From: Enterococcus faecalis | Lineage (GTDB): Bacteria > Bacillota > Bacilli > Lactobacillales > Enterococcaceae | DNA length: 64,000 nucleotides | Reading direction: 5' to 3' | Assembly: GCF_029024925.1 (NCBI RefSeq) | Contig: NZ_CP118962.1 | Span: 2,326,001 to 2,390,000, forward strand | Part shown: positions 19,178 through 27,117 of the stretch, piece after piece | How positions within the stretch are numbered: the stretch's first letter is position 1 | Layout of the letters: every line of letters starts with the position of its first letter | Position numbers and translations under genes: made by a program | The notes under the pieces: model-generated | What the model was told of the DNA's origin: nothing | Database searches by the model: none | What the model saw: the letters and a program-made list of their open reading frames with translations, nothing else

Positions 19178-19507
19178 TTAATATTGATGGAATCCTTCAA
19201 CTGGTAAGACGAAGCAAGTAGCGCCGCCTACTTCAACTTCCACAGGATAAGGAATTTGGCCATCCATTGTGATATCTAAAGTCACAGGTGTTGAAACATA
19301 TTGTTTTCTTGATTGACATGTTTCTTTAATTAAAGCTAATGTTTCGTCGACACGTTCATCATCAATCCCAATAATAAATGTGCTGTTTCCCGCTTTTAAG
19401 AACCCACCTGTTGAGGATAATTTTGTAGCACGAATATTGGCATCAATAAATTCGTTGGCTAATCGGTTACTATCTTTGTCTTGTACAATGGCTAAAATAA
19501 TCTTCAT
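19178..19507 (-). CDS. darA: DarA/PstA (YaaQ), PII-like cyclic-di-AMP receptor
   Basis: A 109-residue protein of the DUF970/YaaQ family (MKIILAIVQDKDSNRL, STGGFLKAGNSTFIIGI, C-terminal GGATCFVLPVEGFHQY). Homologues in Bacillus, Listeria and Staphylococcus bind c-di-AMP as a PII-like trimer; their downstream targets are not settled. It lies between tmk and holB, the conserved Firmicutes context. The gene ends one base before holB. Confidence 0.93.
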   Translation of the reverse strand: MKIILAIVQDKDSNRLANEFIDANIRATKLSSTGGFLKAGNSTFIIGIDDERVDETLALIKETCQSRKQYVSTPVTLDITMDGQIPYPVEVEVGGATCFVLPVEGFHQY

Positions 19508-19526
19508 GGTCTACACCTTCCTATAA

Positions 19527-20165
19527 TTAAAAGTTTTCTGGATAACGTTCAATAATCGCCTGATACGTTGCTTCTACGACAAGTTCTAAACTCATCCGTG
19601 CATCAATCTTTTTGATACGTTGTGGATTTTCTTCTGCTAATTTCAAATATTCATGACGAACACGTTGATGAAATTCTAATCCTTCTGAATCTAAGCGATC
19701 AATTTGCTGTGTTCGATTTTCTTGAATCCGCCGTAAGCCAGTATCTGAGTCAACGTCTAAATAAATTGTAAAATCTGGTGAGACACCTTCTGTCGCAAAC
19801 GCATTAATTGAAGCAATGGGGGCAATCCCAATTCTACGCCCAGCGCCTTGGTAGGCTAATGAGCTGTCAACAAAACGATCACATAGGACTAAATGACCCG
19901 CTTCCAAAGCTGGAAAGATTTTTTCCACTAAATGTTGACGACGAGCAGCTGCGTAAAGTAAAGCTTCTGTTCGCTCATCCATTCTGTCATTTCTTGGATC
20001 TAAAATAACTGTTCGAATCTTTTCGGCAATCGGTATGCCGCCTGGTTCTCTTGTAGTGACAATTTTTCGTTTTGACTCTTTAGCTAATCTTTCAGAAACT
20101 TCCTTCAAAACACTGGTTTTACCAGCACCATCTGGACCTTCAAATGTGATAAAAATACCCTGCAC
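19527..20165 (-). CDS. tmk: Thymidylate kinase
   Basis: A 212-residue kinase that phosphorylates dTMP. It has P-loop FEGPDGAGKTS near the N-terminus, DR motif CDRFVDSSLAYQGAGR and the TREPGG motif. I choose the GTG at 20165 (giving MQGIFITFEGPDG), because GGAG lies nine bases upstream. The TTG at 20180 would overlap that ribosome site. First gene of the tmk-darA-holB-ricT-yabA series. Confidence 0.95.
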   Translation of the reverse strand: MQGIFITFEGPDGAGKTSVLKEVSERLAKESKRKIVTTREPGGIPIAEKIRTVILDPRNDRMDERTEALLYAAARRQHLVEKIFPALEAGHLVLCDRFVDSSLAYQGAGRRIGIAPIASINAFATEGVSPDFTIYLDVDSDTGLRRIQENRTQQIDRLDSEGLEFHQRVRHEYLKLAEENPQRIKKIDARMSLELVVEATYQAIIERYPENF

Positions 20166-20199
20166 GTGCGAAAACTCCAATCAATTTTTACTTGTATCT

Positions 20200-20229
20200 A
20201 TTATACTTCATCTTGCTCTATCAGTCTAA
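20200..20229 (-). promoter_or_regulatory. Promoter of the tmk operon
   Basis: On the minus strand a perfect -10 TATAAT (20200-20205) is preceded, after 18 bases, by TTAGAC (20224-20229). The -10 lies 35 bases upstream of the GTG start chosen for tmk. Confidence 0.55.
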
Positions 20230-20282
20230 TTGAAATCCTTATGTCCTATTTAAAGTGATGCATCCGCTGAAAAAAAGAAACT

Positions 20283-20359
20283 GAAAAAGAAGTACGGAAA
20301 AGCTTGAACTGCGACATTTTCTCACAGAAACGACCTACTTCGATTTCAACTTCTTTTTC
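20283..20359 (-). repeat. Long imperfect inverted repeat between recR and tmk
   Basis: Outer arms of 11 bases (20283-20293 and 20349-20359) enclose about 55 bases with internal shorter complementarity. T-rich sequence follows on the minus strand, so it can serve as the recR terminator. The size and layout resemble a small dispersed palindromic element; copy number cannot be tested here. Confidence 0.45.
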
Positions 20360-20373
20360 CAACGATGTTTCTT

Positions 20374-20970
20374 TTAAATTTCTCGACGTCCTTCGACTGC
20401 TTTTAGCAAGGTTATTTCGTCTGCATATTCAATATCGCTGCCGACAGACAAGCCGTGTGCCAAACGAGTAACGGTAATTCCGGCTGGTTTAATGAGCCGT
20501 GATAAATACATCGCCGTCGCTTCTCCTTCAGTGGTAGCGTTGGTTGCTATAATGACCTCTTTCACTTCATCATCGTGCAATCGTTTGATCAAAGAGGCAA
20601 TATTAATATCTTCTGGTCCTGTTCCTTCCATCGGTGAAAGCACCCCGTGGAGTACGTGATACAAGCCTTGATATTCACGCATTTTTTCCATTGCCATAAC
20701 GTCTTTTGGTTCTTCCACTACTAAAATAATACTACGGTCACGATTTTTATCTTGGCAAATTTCACAAGGATCTTCTTCAGTAATATTTCCGCAAATACTA
20801 CAGAAATGGAGATCTCTCTTGACACTAATTAGCGCTTTTGCAAAAGCATTAGCATCTTCTTCTTTCATATCAATTGTATAAAAAGCAAGCCGTGTCGCTG
20901 TTTTTTGACCAATTCCTGGTAATTTCATATAACTTTCAATCAATTTTGCAATCGGTTCTGGATAATTCAT
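20374..20970 (-). CDS. recR: RecR, recombination mediator
   Basis: A 198-residue protein, the usual family length: a helix-hairpin-helix ([15 protein letters not shown]), a C4 zinc finger ([16 protein letters not shown]) and a Toprim domain (VVEEPKD...[15 protein letters not shown]). It acts with RecF/RecO to load RecA at gaps. Start: ATG at 20970; a TTG nine codons earlier overlaps the AAAGGA site. In many Firmicutes recR sits directly after dnaX-ebfC; here those genes are 11 kb away. Confidence 0.96.
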   Translation of the reverse strand: MNYPEPIAKLIESYMKLPGIGQKTATRLAFYTIDMKEEDANAFAKALISVKRDLHFCSICGNITEEDPCEICQDKNRDRSIILVVEEPKDVMAMEKMREYQGLYHVLHGVLSPMEGTGPEDINIASLIKRLHDDEVKEVIIATNATTEGEATAMYLSRLIKPAGITVTRLAHGLSVGSDIEYADEITLLKAVEGRREI

Positions 20971-21096
20971 GAGGCTTCTACAGTCCTTTCTTAGCAAGGC
21001 GTTTCTGTTATTACTGAGCGAGTTACAACAGATTTTGCGTCACTGAATATCTTATCACGCCCTGTCAAAAAAGCAACTGACAATTACTGCTTTCTA

Positions 21097-21145
21097 ATAC
21101 AAAAACAAGTCGTTAGTTACGAGCACTAAACGACTTGTTTTTGTA
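21097..21145 (-). terminator. Terminator of the ykoEDC-tenA operon
   Basis: A 21-base stem (21097-21117 and 21125-21145) with a short loop, directly after the tenA stop. A T-rich right arm makes it functional in both directions. Confidence 0.85.
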
Positions 21146-21808
21146 TTAACCAATCCAGGTTTCGTGTGTATAGGCCATTTCCCAAAAAGCGTATTCCATC
21201 TCACTGCTGATAACAAAAGCGGTGATCATAGCTGCTTGTTCTTGTGGTGAACTTTCTTCATATAATTGGTCTAACAGTTGGCGTTCCTCTTGGACGTGTT
21301 GGTACGCTTCCTCCCCAGCATAGGTTTCAATCCAACGTTGGTACAGTGGCTCTGGTGAGTGTTGTTTGACTAACTGTGCACCAATTTCTTGATAGAGCCA
21401 AGAACAAGGCAACATACTTGCTGCGGCCGTCTTAGGCGTTCCTTCAATAAGTTGGCGATACATATGAGAAACATAGTGATAAGCGGTTGGTGCAATCGGT
21501 GTCGCTGCAACTTCTTCTTCTGTAATCGCTAGTTCTTCAAAAAAAGTTTCACGAATAGCTAATTCGCCCAACGCGAGACTTTCCGCATTTGTTAAGAGTA
21601 ATTTTTTCAATCGAGGTTGTTGCGTTTGTGCCGCAATCAAGCGATAAAGCTGACTAAAATGTTTTAAATAGTAATGATCTTGAATTAAATAGTAGCGAAA
21701 AATCGTTGGACTCAAGGTTCCTTCATGTAACTCTGTGATAAAAGGATGCTGAAAACTTCCTTGCCAAGAAGCTTGCGCTTGTTCTTTGGCTTGTTCTGTA
21801 AATGTCAT
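21146..21808 (-). CDS. tenA: TenA, aminopyrimidine aminohydrolase (thiaminase II)
   Basis: A 220-residue TenA-family enzyme. It regenerates HMP from thiamine breakdown products. The candidate active cysteine is in SMLPCSWLYQEIG (about residue 134), and YAGEEAYQ is the usual helix near the C-terminus. It is last in the riboswitch-controlled ykoE-ykoD-ykoC-tenA operon, which supports salvage of imported pyrimidine. Confidence 0.94.
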   Translation of the reverse strand: MTFTEQAKEQAQASWQGSFQHPFITELHEGTLSPTIFRYYLIQDHYYLKHFSQLYRLIAAQTQQPRLKKLLLTNAESLALGELAIRETFFEELAITEEEVAATPIAPTAYHYVSHMYRQLIEGTPKTAAASMLPCSWLYQEIGAQLVKQHSPEPLYQRWIETYAGEEAYQHVQEERQLLDQLYEESSPQEQAAMITAFVISSEMEYAFWEMAYTHETWIG

Positions 21809-21819
21809 AGGTTTCTCCT

Positions 21820-22473
21820 TTACGTTAGAAAAATAAACAAATTTGTAAAAATGATGATCAAAATAGCAAGCCCAAGACTGACTTTTGCTGACACAAAATG
21901 CTCTTTTCGACTTCTGGTGGCTCCTTCTTCATAGCCATGGGCAGACATTGCTTCCGTATATTTATCTCGCCAAGAAACAGCAACGAGCAGTGTTTTAACA
22001 TAAAGCATCGGCGACCAAAAATGAAACGTTTTGCCACGGAGTAGGCTTGCTTCTTTTAAATCATTAATTTCTCTTTTCACTTCCGGTAAGGCGTGAACCA
22101 CCACTAAAATTCCATAAACAAAGTTTGGTGCTAGCCCCTTTTGTTCCAATAACAACAATAATTCTTCAAAATCAACGCCTACAGCAAAAGCTAGTCCTAA
22201 ACCGGCAAAGGCATACGTTCGACTAAACAAAAGCCAGGCTTGTTGACTACTCGTACCATGCAAATAAATAGACCAAAACGTCCCGATTGCTGGTAAAAGT
22301 GGCAAGAAAAATAACCAAAGCAGTAAGCGGGATTTTCGCTGGCCTATTAAAAAAATGACACAACCCATAAAAACCGCCAAATTTGCCAAAATTGACTGAG
22401 AAAAAGATAATTCAAAGGTCAAAATAAGAATCAAAGAAGCATAAATTGCTGCATTTGTTTGCTTTATTTGCAT
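21820..22473 (-). CDS. ykoC: YkoC-like ECF transporter transmembrane (T) component
   Basis: A 217-residue EcfT/CbiQ-type membrane protein. It has four to five helices and the coupling motif EASLLRGKTF; a second motif with SAHGYEEGATR lies near the C-terminus. Start: ATG at 22473, preceded by AGGAGGG; it overlaps the ATPase stop by ten bases. It is dedicated to the thiamine-precursor transporter formed with YkoD and YkoE. Confidence 0.9.
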   Translation of the reverse strand: MQIKQTNAAIYASLILILTFELSFSQSILANLAVFMGCVIFLIGQRKSRLLLWLFFLPLLPAIGTFWSIYLHGTSSQQAWLLFSRTYAFAGLGLAFAVGVDFEELLLLLEQKGLAPNFVYGILVVVHALPEVKREINDLKEASLLRGKTFHFWSPMLYVKTLLVAVSWRDKYTEAMSAHGYEEGATRSRKEHFVSAKVSLGLAILIIIFTNLFIFLT

Positions 22474-23822
22474 GTGGTTCCCTCCTGCCAGATATTCAGT
22501 TGTTGCTGCAGCAATTCTATTCGGTAATTGCTCACGCCAGAGAGAGGTTCTAGCCGATGCGTGACGATTAGAAAATCTTGTTGCGCACTTTTTTCTTTGA
22601 TCCATTCAACAAAATAATTGCATGCTCGCTCATCTAATCCAGCAAAAGGTTCATCTAAAAGTAAACAGTCCAAATCTAAGCTCAGCAAACTAATTAATTG
22701 CACCATCTTTTTTTGCCCTTCACTTAGTTGAAAAACACTGTGCTCTAGTTTTTCTTTTAAACCTAAAAAAGTTAAGGCTTCCTCTTGTTTTCTTCTTTTT
22801 TCTGCTGTCATGTTCTGACCAAACAAAAGCTCTTCTCGTAAAGTCAACGTGACAAACTGACGATTGGCTTGTTGCACCGCTAATGTCATGTGTTGATACA
22901 ATTTTTTTGAAGCCCGCAAGCGGCGGCCTGCCAAGAACATTTTCCCTTGATATTTTTGTCTCTGAACGATGGCTTTTAATAAGGTGGATTTTCCCGCCCC
23001 ATTTGGCCCCGTCAACGTGGTAATTCCTTTAAACAAAAGCGCTTCTTTTTCTTCAAGTAGCACTCGTTTTCCCTGAGACAAACGAAAATTTTTCAATTGG
23101 AGCATTGGTTGTTTTACCACAGAAGTTGTAAGCTGAAATGTCTGCGGTTTTGTTTTGATAAACGTCAACGGTTGTTTTTCAAACTGGCCGTTTTTCAACG
23201 TGACGACTTGGTCCACAACATCAGCGTAATCGTTGAAATCGTGGTCGCACACCAAAATCGTTTTGCCTGCTTGATGGAGTCTTGCTAAAATTTGAATAAA
23301 TTGTTTTCGAGAGGTTGGATCAATACTTGCAAAAGGTTCATCTAATAAAAGAATATCTGGGTTCATTGCTAGCAGAACTGTCAACGCCGCTTTTTGTTTT
23401 TCACCACCAGATAACGTCGCTAATTCTCGTGTGAATAAGGTTTGAGTCTGAACAAGTTGAAGCGCTGTTTGGATTTTTCGGTTCATTTCTTCAGGCGAGA
23501 TTCCTAAATTTTCTAAAGCAAAAATCAGTTCTCGTTCCAAGGTTTTCATTGTAAATTGTTGACTGGGGTTTTGAAACAGCATGCCAATTTTTTGCGTCTT
23601 TTCACGAGTTGATAATTGTCGGCGTTCCATTCCTTCAATCAAAATTTCTCCTTGGTAATCAAGCGGAGCAAATCCGGCAATCAATCGTAAGAGCGTTGAT
23701 TTTCCACTACCACTATCGCCAATTAATAAGGAAAACGTTCCTTGAGGAATTGCTAAATTTGTCTTTTCAAACAAGGGTTGTTCTCGTGAAAAGGACACAG
23801 CTTTCAATTGGATACTATTCAT
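22464..23822 (-). CDS. ykoD: YkoD-like double ABC ATPase of the HMP/thiamine transporter
   Basis: A 452-residue fusion of two ABC domains. Domain 1: Walker A GDSGSGKST, signature LSGGEKQ, Walker B ILLLDEPF, H-loop CDHD. Domain 2: Walker A GPNGAGKST, a divergent signature LSEGQKK, Walker B CLLLDEPF, H-loop THR. It energises uptake through YkoC and YkoE. Start: ATG at 23822 overlapping the ykoE stop (ATGA). Confidence 0.92.
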   Translation of the reverse strand: MNSIQLKAVSFSREQPLFEKTNLAIPQGTFSLLIGDSGSGKSTLLRLIAGFAPLDYQGEILIEGMERRQLSTREKTQKIGMLFQNPSQQFTMKTLERELIFALENLGISPEEMNRKIQTALQLVQTQTLFTRELATLSGGEKQKAALTVLLAMNPDILLLDEPFASIDPTSRKQFIQILARLHQAGKTILVCDHDFNDYADVVDQVVTLKNGQFEKQPLTFIKTKPQTFQLTTSVVKQPMLQLKNFRLSQGKRVLLEEKEALLFKGITTLTGPNGAGKSTLLKAIVQRQKYQGKMFLAGRRLRASKKLYQHMTLAVQQANRQFVTLTLREELLFGQNMTAEKRRKQEEALTFLGLKEKLEHSVFQLSEGQKKMVQLISLLSLDLDCLLLDEPFAGLDERACNYFVEWIKEKSAQQDFLIVTHRLEPLSGVSNYRIELLQQQLNIWQEGTTCK

Positions 23823-24382
23823 TTTGCCTTCACAGCTAACCCTTGCGCAGACTGATACATTCGTAAAATAACCTTCGTTAAGAAAATACCAAAGAAACAA
23901 ATAGAAACGAATCGAACGCTAATTAAAGCAATGTTCATCCCCAGACCGTAATTGCCATAACCAAACTTAAAGTATTCATACACATAACTAAAAATAGTCG
24001 TCCCAATCGCACTATAAAATAACGTTAGTGTATCGTACCGTTTGTAGCGTGTCACAAAAAAGCCACTTTCACTACCTAGGCCTTGAATCACACCAGAAAT
24101 TAATACACTAGGTCCGAAATACGAACCATAAAGCATTTCTGCCAAAGCGGCTAAAACTTCCGCCAAAACAGCACTTCCCGCTCGTGGAATCAGCATCGCT
24201 GCAATTGGTGCCACCATGGTCCACATTCCAAATAAAAGCTCATTGGCAAATGGACTCAAGCCTAATGGTAACAGCGCAGCATTCAATAACGCATAGAGGA
24301 ACCCTGCCCCCATAAAAACACCGCCAAACAAAAAGGCTAAAAAAGCGAGTAAGACGACTTGTTGCAATGACCATTTTTTCAA
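23819..24382 (-). CDS. ykoE: YkoE-like ECF transporter substrate-binding (S) component
   Basis: A 187-residue hydrophobic protein with about five or six helices (MKKWSLQQVVLLAFLAFLFGG; QGLGSESGFFVTRYKRY). This is the YkoE family, the S-component for HMP or thiamine. It is the first gene after a TPP riboswitch and terminator. Together with TenA downstream, the operon is for pyrimidine uptake and salvage. Confidence 0.92.
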   Translation of the reverse strand: MKKWSLQQVVLLAFLAFLFGGVFMGAGFLYALLNAALLPLGLSPFANELLFGMWTMVAPIAAMLIPRAGSAVLAEVLAALAEMLYGSYFGPSVLISGVIQGLGSESGFFVTRYKRYDTLTLFYSAIGTTIFSYVYEYFKFGYGNYGLGMNIALISVRFVSICFFGIFLTKVILRMYQSAQGLAVKAK

Positions 24383-24437
24383 TAAAAAAACTCCTTTCTC
24401 TTAACAAAAAGCAAAAGGAGTGACTTAAATAAACCCT

Positions 24438-24480
24438 GATAAAAGAAAACACACTCATCCTAGGACAGAATGAGTGCGTG
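24438..24480 (-). terminator. Riboswitch-controlled terminator before ykoE
   Basis: A hairpin (arms 24449-24457 and 24470-24480) is followed on the minus strand by TTTTCTTTTAT. It lies between the TPP aptamer and ykoE and is the expected expression platform for ligand-induced termination. Confidence 0.85.
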
Positions 24481-24494
24481 AAAAATCAAAGTAA

Positions 24495-24573
24495 ATCGGC
24501 ATTTCCCTGCGACAGTACTAACTGCATCAGGTTCAATGGGTATCATCTCAGCCATAACAGCACCCCAAATGTT
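24495..24573 (-). ncRNA. TPP riboswitch aptamer (THI element) of ykoEDC-tenA
   Basis: On the minus strand all THI-box landmarks are present in order: GGGGTGC, GCTGAGAT, ACCC, GAACCTGATGCAGTTAGTACTG split by short joins, and CGCAGGGAA. TPP binding should favour the adjacent terminator. Confidence 0.96.
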
Positions 24574-24756
24574 TTTTATTAAAATGTACTTTTACTATAG
24601 CATAGAATAACTATAAAAACTAGTCTTGGCACTTTTTTTCTTTCATCAAAAGCTGAAGAAATCAAACAATTTTGTAAGATAACTGTTAGGCAAATAAATG
24701 GTTGGTTTTTCTGGACTTTGTTATATTGTTCTTTATGAAAGAGAGGCGTTTATACT

Positions 24757-25542
24757 ATGGGTAAAACATTAACTGGCTTTCACTTGAAAGTCATTGGGGT
24801 TATTTCAATGGTCTTTGACCATCTATTGCAATTTTTTAGTTTTTTAGGCGTGCCTGGTTGGTTCGGATGGATTGGACGAATTGCTGCACCTATTTTCTTA
24901 TTTGAAAGTTCTGAAGGCTTCATTCACACAAGCAATCGGCGAAAATACATGTTCCGGTTATTGTTAGGCTTCTGGATTATGGGGATTCTGAACGGCATTT
25001 TAAATGCGTATTTTTCAACAGGTGGCTTAATTATCAATAATATTTTTGGGACGTTATTTTTAGGTACGGTCTACATGCAGTCTATGGACTATTTTAAACA
25101 AAAACAAATTGGTAAAGGGCTTCTTTGGTTTATTGTGCCTTTATTAATCAGTGCTCTACCTCTCGTTGTTTTTAGTTCTCCAGACATATTAAGCAACCCT
25201 GCTATCTTAATTGGTTTCCAACTTTTCAATCTGATTGTGCCATCACTAATGATGACAGAAGGTGGGTTTTTATTTGTTCTCTTGGCCGTGGCTTTTTATT
25301 TATTCCATGGCAAAAAGTGGTTACAAATTTCAGCAATTGGCGTTGTTGCGTTGATTTCAGCAGCCAGCTATAATTTCCAAGAACTATTCGGGGTGAACCA
25401 CCAATGGATGATGATTTTAGCAGCGATTCCAATTGTTCTTTATAATGGTGAAAAAGGCCGTGGCATGCGGAATTTCTTTTATATTTTCTATCCAGCTCAC
25501 ATTGCTATTTTTGCAATTATTAGTTTCTTCATGCAACGTTAA
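24757..25542 (+). CDS. TraX-family membrane protein
   Basis: A 261-residue integral membrane protein with about seven to eight helices. It starts with LTGFHLKVIGVISMVFDHL and WIGRIAAPIFLFESSEGF, the conserved N-terminal region of the TraX family. F-plasmid TraX acetylates pilin, but chromosomal Gram-positive members stand alone and have no assigned substrate; a membrane acyltransferase role is only inference. The start at 24757 follows GAGAGG. No conjugation genes are nearby. Confidence 0.8.
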   Translation: MGKTLTGFHLKVIGVISMVFDHLLQFFSFLGVPGWFGWIGRIAAPIFLFESSEGFIHTSNRRKYMFRLLLGFWIMGILNGILNAYFSTGGLIINNIFGTLFLGTVYMQSMDYFKQKQIGKGLLWFIVPLLISALPLVVFSSPDILSNPAILIGFQLFNLIVPSLMMTEGGFLFVLLAVAFYLFHGKKWLQISAIGVVALISAASYNFQELFGVNHQWMMILAAIPIVLYNGEKGRGMRNFFYIFYPAHIAIFAIISFFMQR

Positions 25543-25553
25543 TTATTTTCTGC

Positions 25554-25595
25554 TTGACGATTGCCTAAAAACTGTTTACAATGCAACATGTAAAC
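25554..25595 (+). promoter_or_regulatory. Promoter of the MFS gene overlapped by an operator-like inverted repeat
   Basis: -35 TTGACG (25554-25559), 17-base spacer, -10 TACAAT (25577-25582). The -10 overlaps a perfect inverted repeat GTTTACA-N8-TGTAAAC (25574-25595). Such a repeat over the -10 suits a TetR-type repressor. Confidence 0.65.
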
Positions 25596-25609
25596 AAATC
25601 GTACAGATA

Positions 25610-25674
25610 ACACGCAAGTTGCGTGTCGAGAGAGAGGCGGTTTCTATTCTTATAGAAACTGCTTCTATTTTTTT
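25610..25674 (+). promoter_or_regulatory. Leader palindrome and terminator hairpin before the MFS gene
   Basis: In the predicted leader there is a perfect 17-base palindrome ACACGCAA-G-TTGCGTGT (25610-25626). A 14-base hairpin follows (25634-25647 against 25652-25665, two G-T pairs) and then TATTTTTTT. The second hairpin is a good intrinsic terminator 30 bases before the MFS start, which suggests attenuation. Confidence 0.65.
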
Positions 25675-25705
25675 ACGAAAAAATGAAAACTATAGAGGTG
25701 ATTAA

Positions 25706-27067
25706 ATGGAACAAAAAAACGTACGATTATTCCCTGCCGTTTTAGCGACAGGAATTATGTCTTTTGCTGGCGTATTAATTGAAACAGCAATGAATGTAAC
25801 CTTTCCGACATTAACAAAGGAATTTGGTGTTTCCACCGGTACCGTGCAGTGGGTGACAACGATTTATTTATTAGTTATTTCTATCATGGTGCCCTTATCC
25901 AATTATTTATTAAAAACCTATTCGCTAAGACGCTTATTTATCGTTGCGAATCTTTTCTTTTTGATTGGTTTAGCGATTGATGTCTATTCGCCATCTTTCA
26001 GTATCTTGTTATTAGGCCGACTCTTCCAAGGGGCTAGCACTGGGATTGCTTTGCCACTGATGTTTCATATTATTTTGAACTTTACCCCGCTGGAAAAACG
26101 AGGAACGATGATGGGGGTAGGCACATTGACCACTTCAATTGCTCCAGCCATTGGTCCAACGTATGGTGGAATCTTAACATCTTCCCTGTCTTGGCACGCC
26201 ATCTTTTTATTCTTAATTCCTATTTTACTACTTTCTTTGTTTATGGGCTTATCTGCTATTCCAGAAATACCTGTTAAAAAAACCACCACTCTTGATTTGG
26301 TTAGTTTAATTGGTATTGCCCTGTTATTTAGTGGTTTGTTGATGTTTTTAAGTAAAATTGGCACATTGTTTGGCTGGCTTTCACTTCTGGCAGCCGTTAT
26401 TGGCTTTGTTATTTTTTATAAACGAGCAACGACGGCTGAACAGCCACTAGTTCGTTTGACAATTTTAAAAAATCCCGCCTTTGTTTTATTTTTATGTGGC
26501 TTTTTAGTTTGTCAATTCTTATTGTTAGGTATTTCCTTTGTCTTACCAAACTTTGTTCAAATCGTCCTTGGAAAAAATGCGTTTGTAGCTGGGCTAGTCA
26601 TGCTGCCAGGTGCTACAGTCGGGGCCATTTTGGCACCACTTTCTGGACGAGTGTTGGATCAATACGGCGCTAAAAAACCTATATTATTTGGCTTAAGTTT
26701 GGCGACAATCGGTTGGCTAGCTTTAACAATTTTACTAGAGATGCCTGTTTTATTAGGATTCGTCGCTGGACATGTTACCTATATGATTGGTCTAGGTTTT
26801 GCATACAGTAATATGATGACAACTGGTATGAGCTTGTTAGAGGAGAAAGATTTTGGCGACGGCAATACGTTATTTAATACACTTCAACAATTTTCTGGCG
26901 CTATTGCGACGGCCATTGTAGCGACGATTATTAATATCGCTCAAGACCACGCAGATAATTTTGCTCAGGGGACAACGATGGGCTCCCTCATTTCTCTGAT
27001 TTTCTTGTTAACCTTATTAGTAATTGTTTTAATTGCTTGCTGGAATTATTTCCGCAAAAAAGCTTAA
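25706..27067 (+). CDS. MFS multidrug-type efflux transporter (DHA2-like)
   Basis: A 453-residue major facilitator with about 14 hydrophobic segments. The N-terminal TFPTLTKEFGVSTGTVQWVTTIYLL, the LGRLFQGASTGIALPL motif and the GPTYGGILTSSLSWHAIF motif are those of drug:H+ antiporter family 2. The start is fixed by AGAGGTG upstream. Its own promoter, operator-like repeat and leader terminator indicate inducible expression. Substrate unknown. Confidence 0.88.
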   Translation: MEQKNVRLFPAVLATGIMSFAGVLIETAMNVTFPTLTKEFGVSTGTVQWVTTIYLLVISIMVPLSNYLLKTYSLRRLFIVANLFFLIGLAIDVYSPSFSILLLGRLFQGASTGIALPLMFHIILNFTPLEKRGTMMGVGTLTTSIAPAIGPTYGGILTSSLSWHAIFLFLIPILLLSLFMGLSAIPEIPVKKTTTLDLVSLIGIALLFSGLLMFLSKIGTLFGWLSLLAAVIGFVIFYKRATTAEQPLVRLTILKNPAFVLFLCGFLVCQFLLLGISFVLPNFVQIVLGKNAFVAGLVMLPGATVGAILAPLSGRVLDQYGAKKPILFGLSLATIGWLALTILLEMPVLLGFVAGHVTYMIGLGFAYSNMMTTGMSLLEEKDFGDGNTLFNTLQQFSGAIATAIVATIINIAQDHADNFAQGTTMGSLISLIFLLTLLVIVLIACWNYFRKKA

Positions 27068-27113
27068 AAAAAAGCAGCTGGTCAGTTCCATAGTAACCAG
27101 CTGCTTTTTTTAG
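27066..27113. terminator. Bidirectional terminator between two convergent MFS genes
   Basis: A stem of about 15 bases built on AAAAAGCAGCTGGT and ACCAGCTGCTTTTT, with T-runs on both strands. Confidence 0.88.
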
Positions 27114-27117
27114 TTTT

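Noticed and set aside
24757-25542. TraX-like gene as evidence for a conjugative element
   Set aside because: No relaxase, coupling protein or type IV secretion genes are present; chromosomal TraX-like proteins are common.
25610-25674. Guanidine-type riboswitch before the MFS gene
   Set aside because: The leader does not show the ACGR loops or conserved segments of known guanidine riboswitches.
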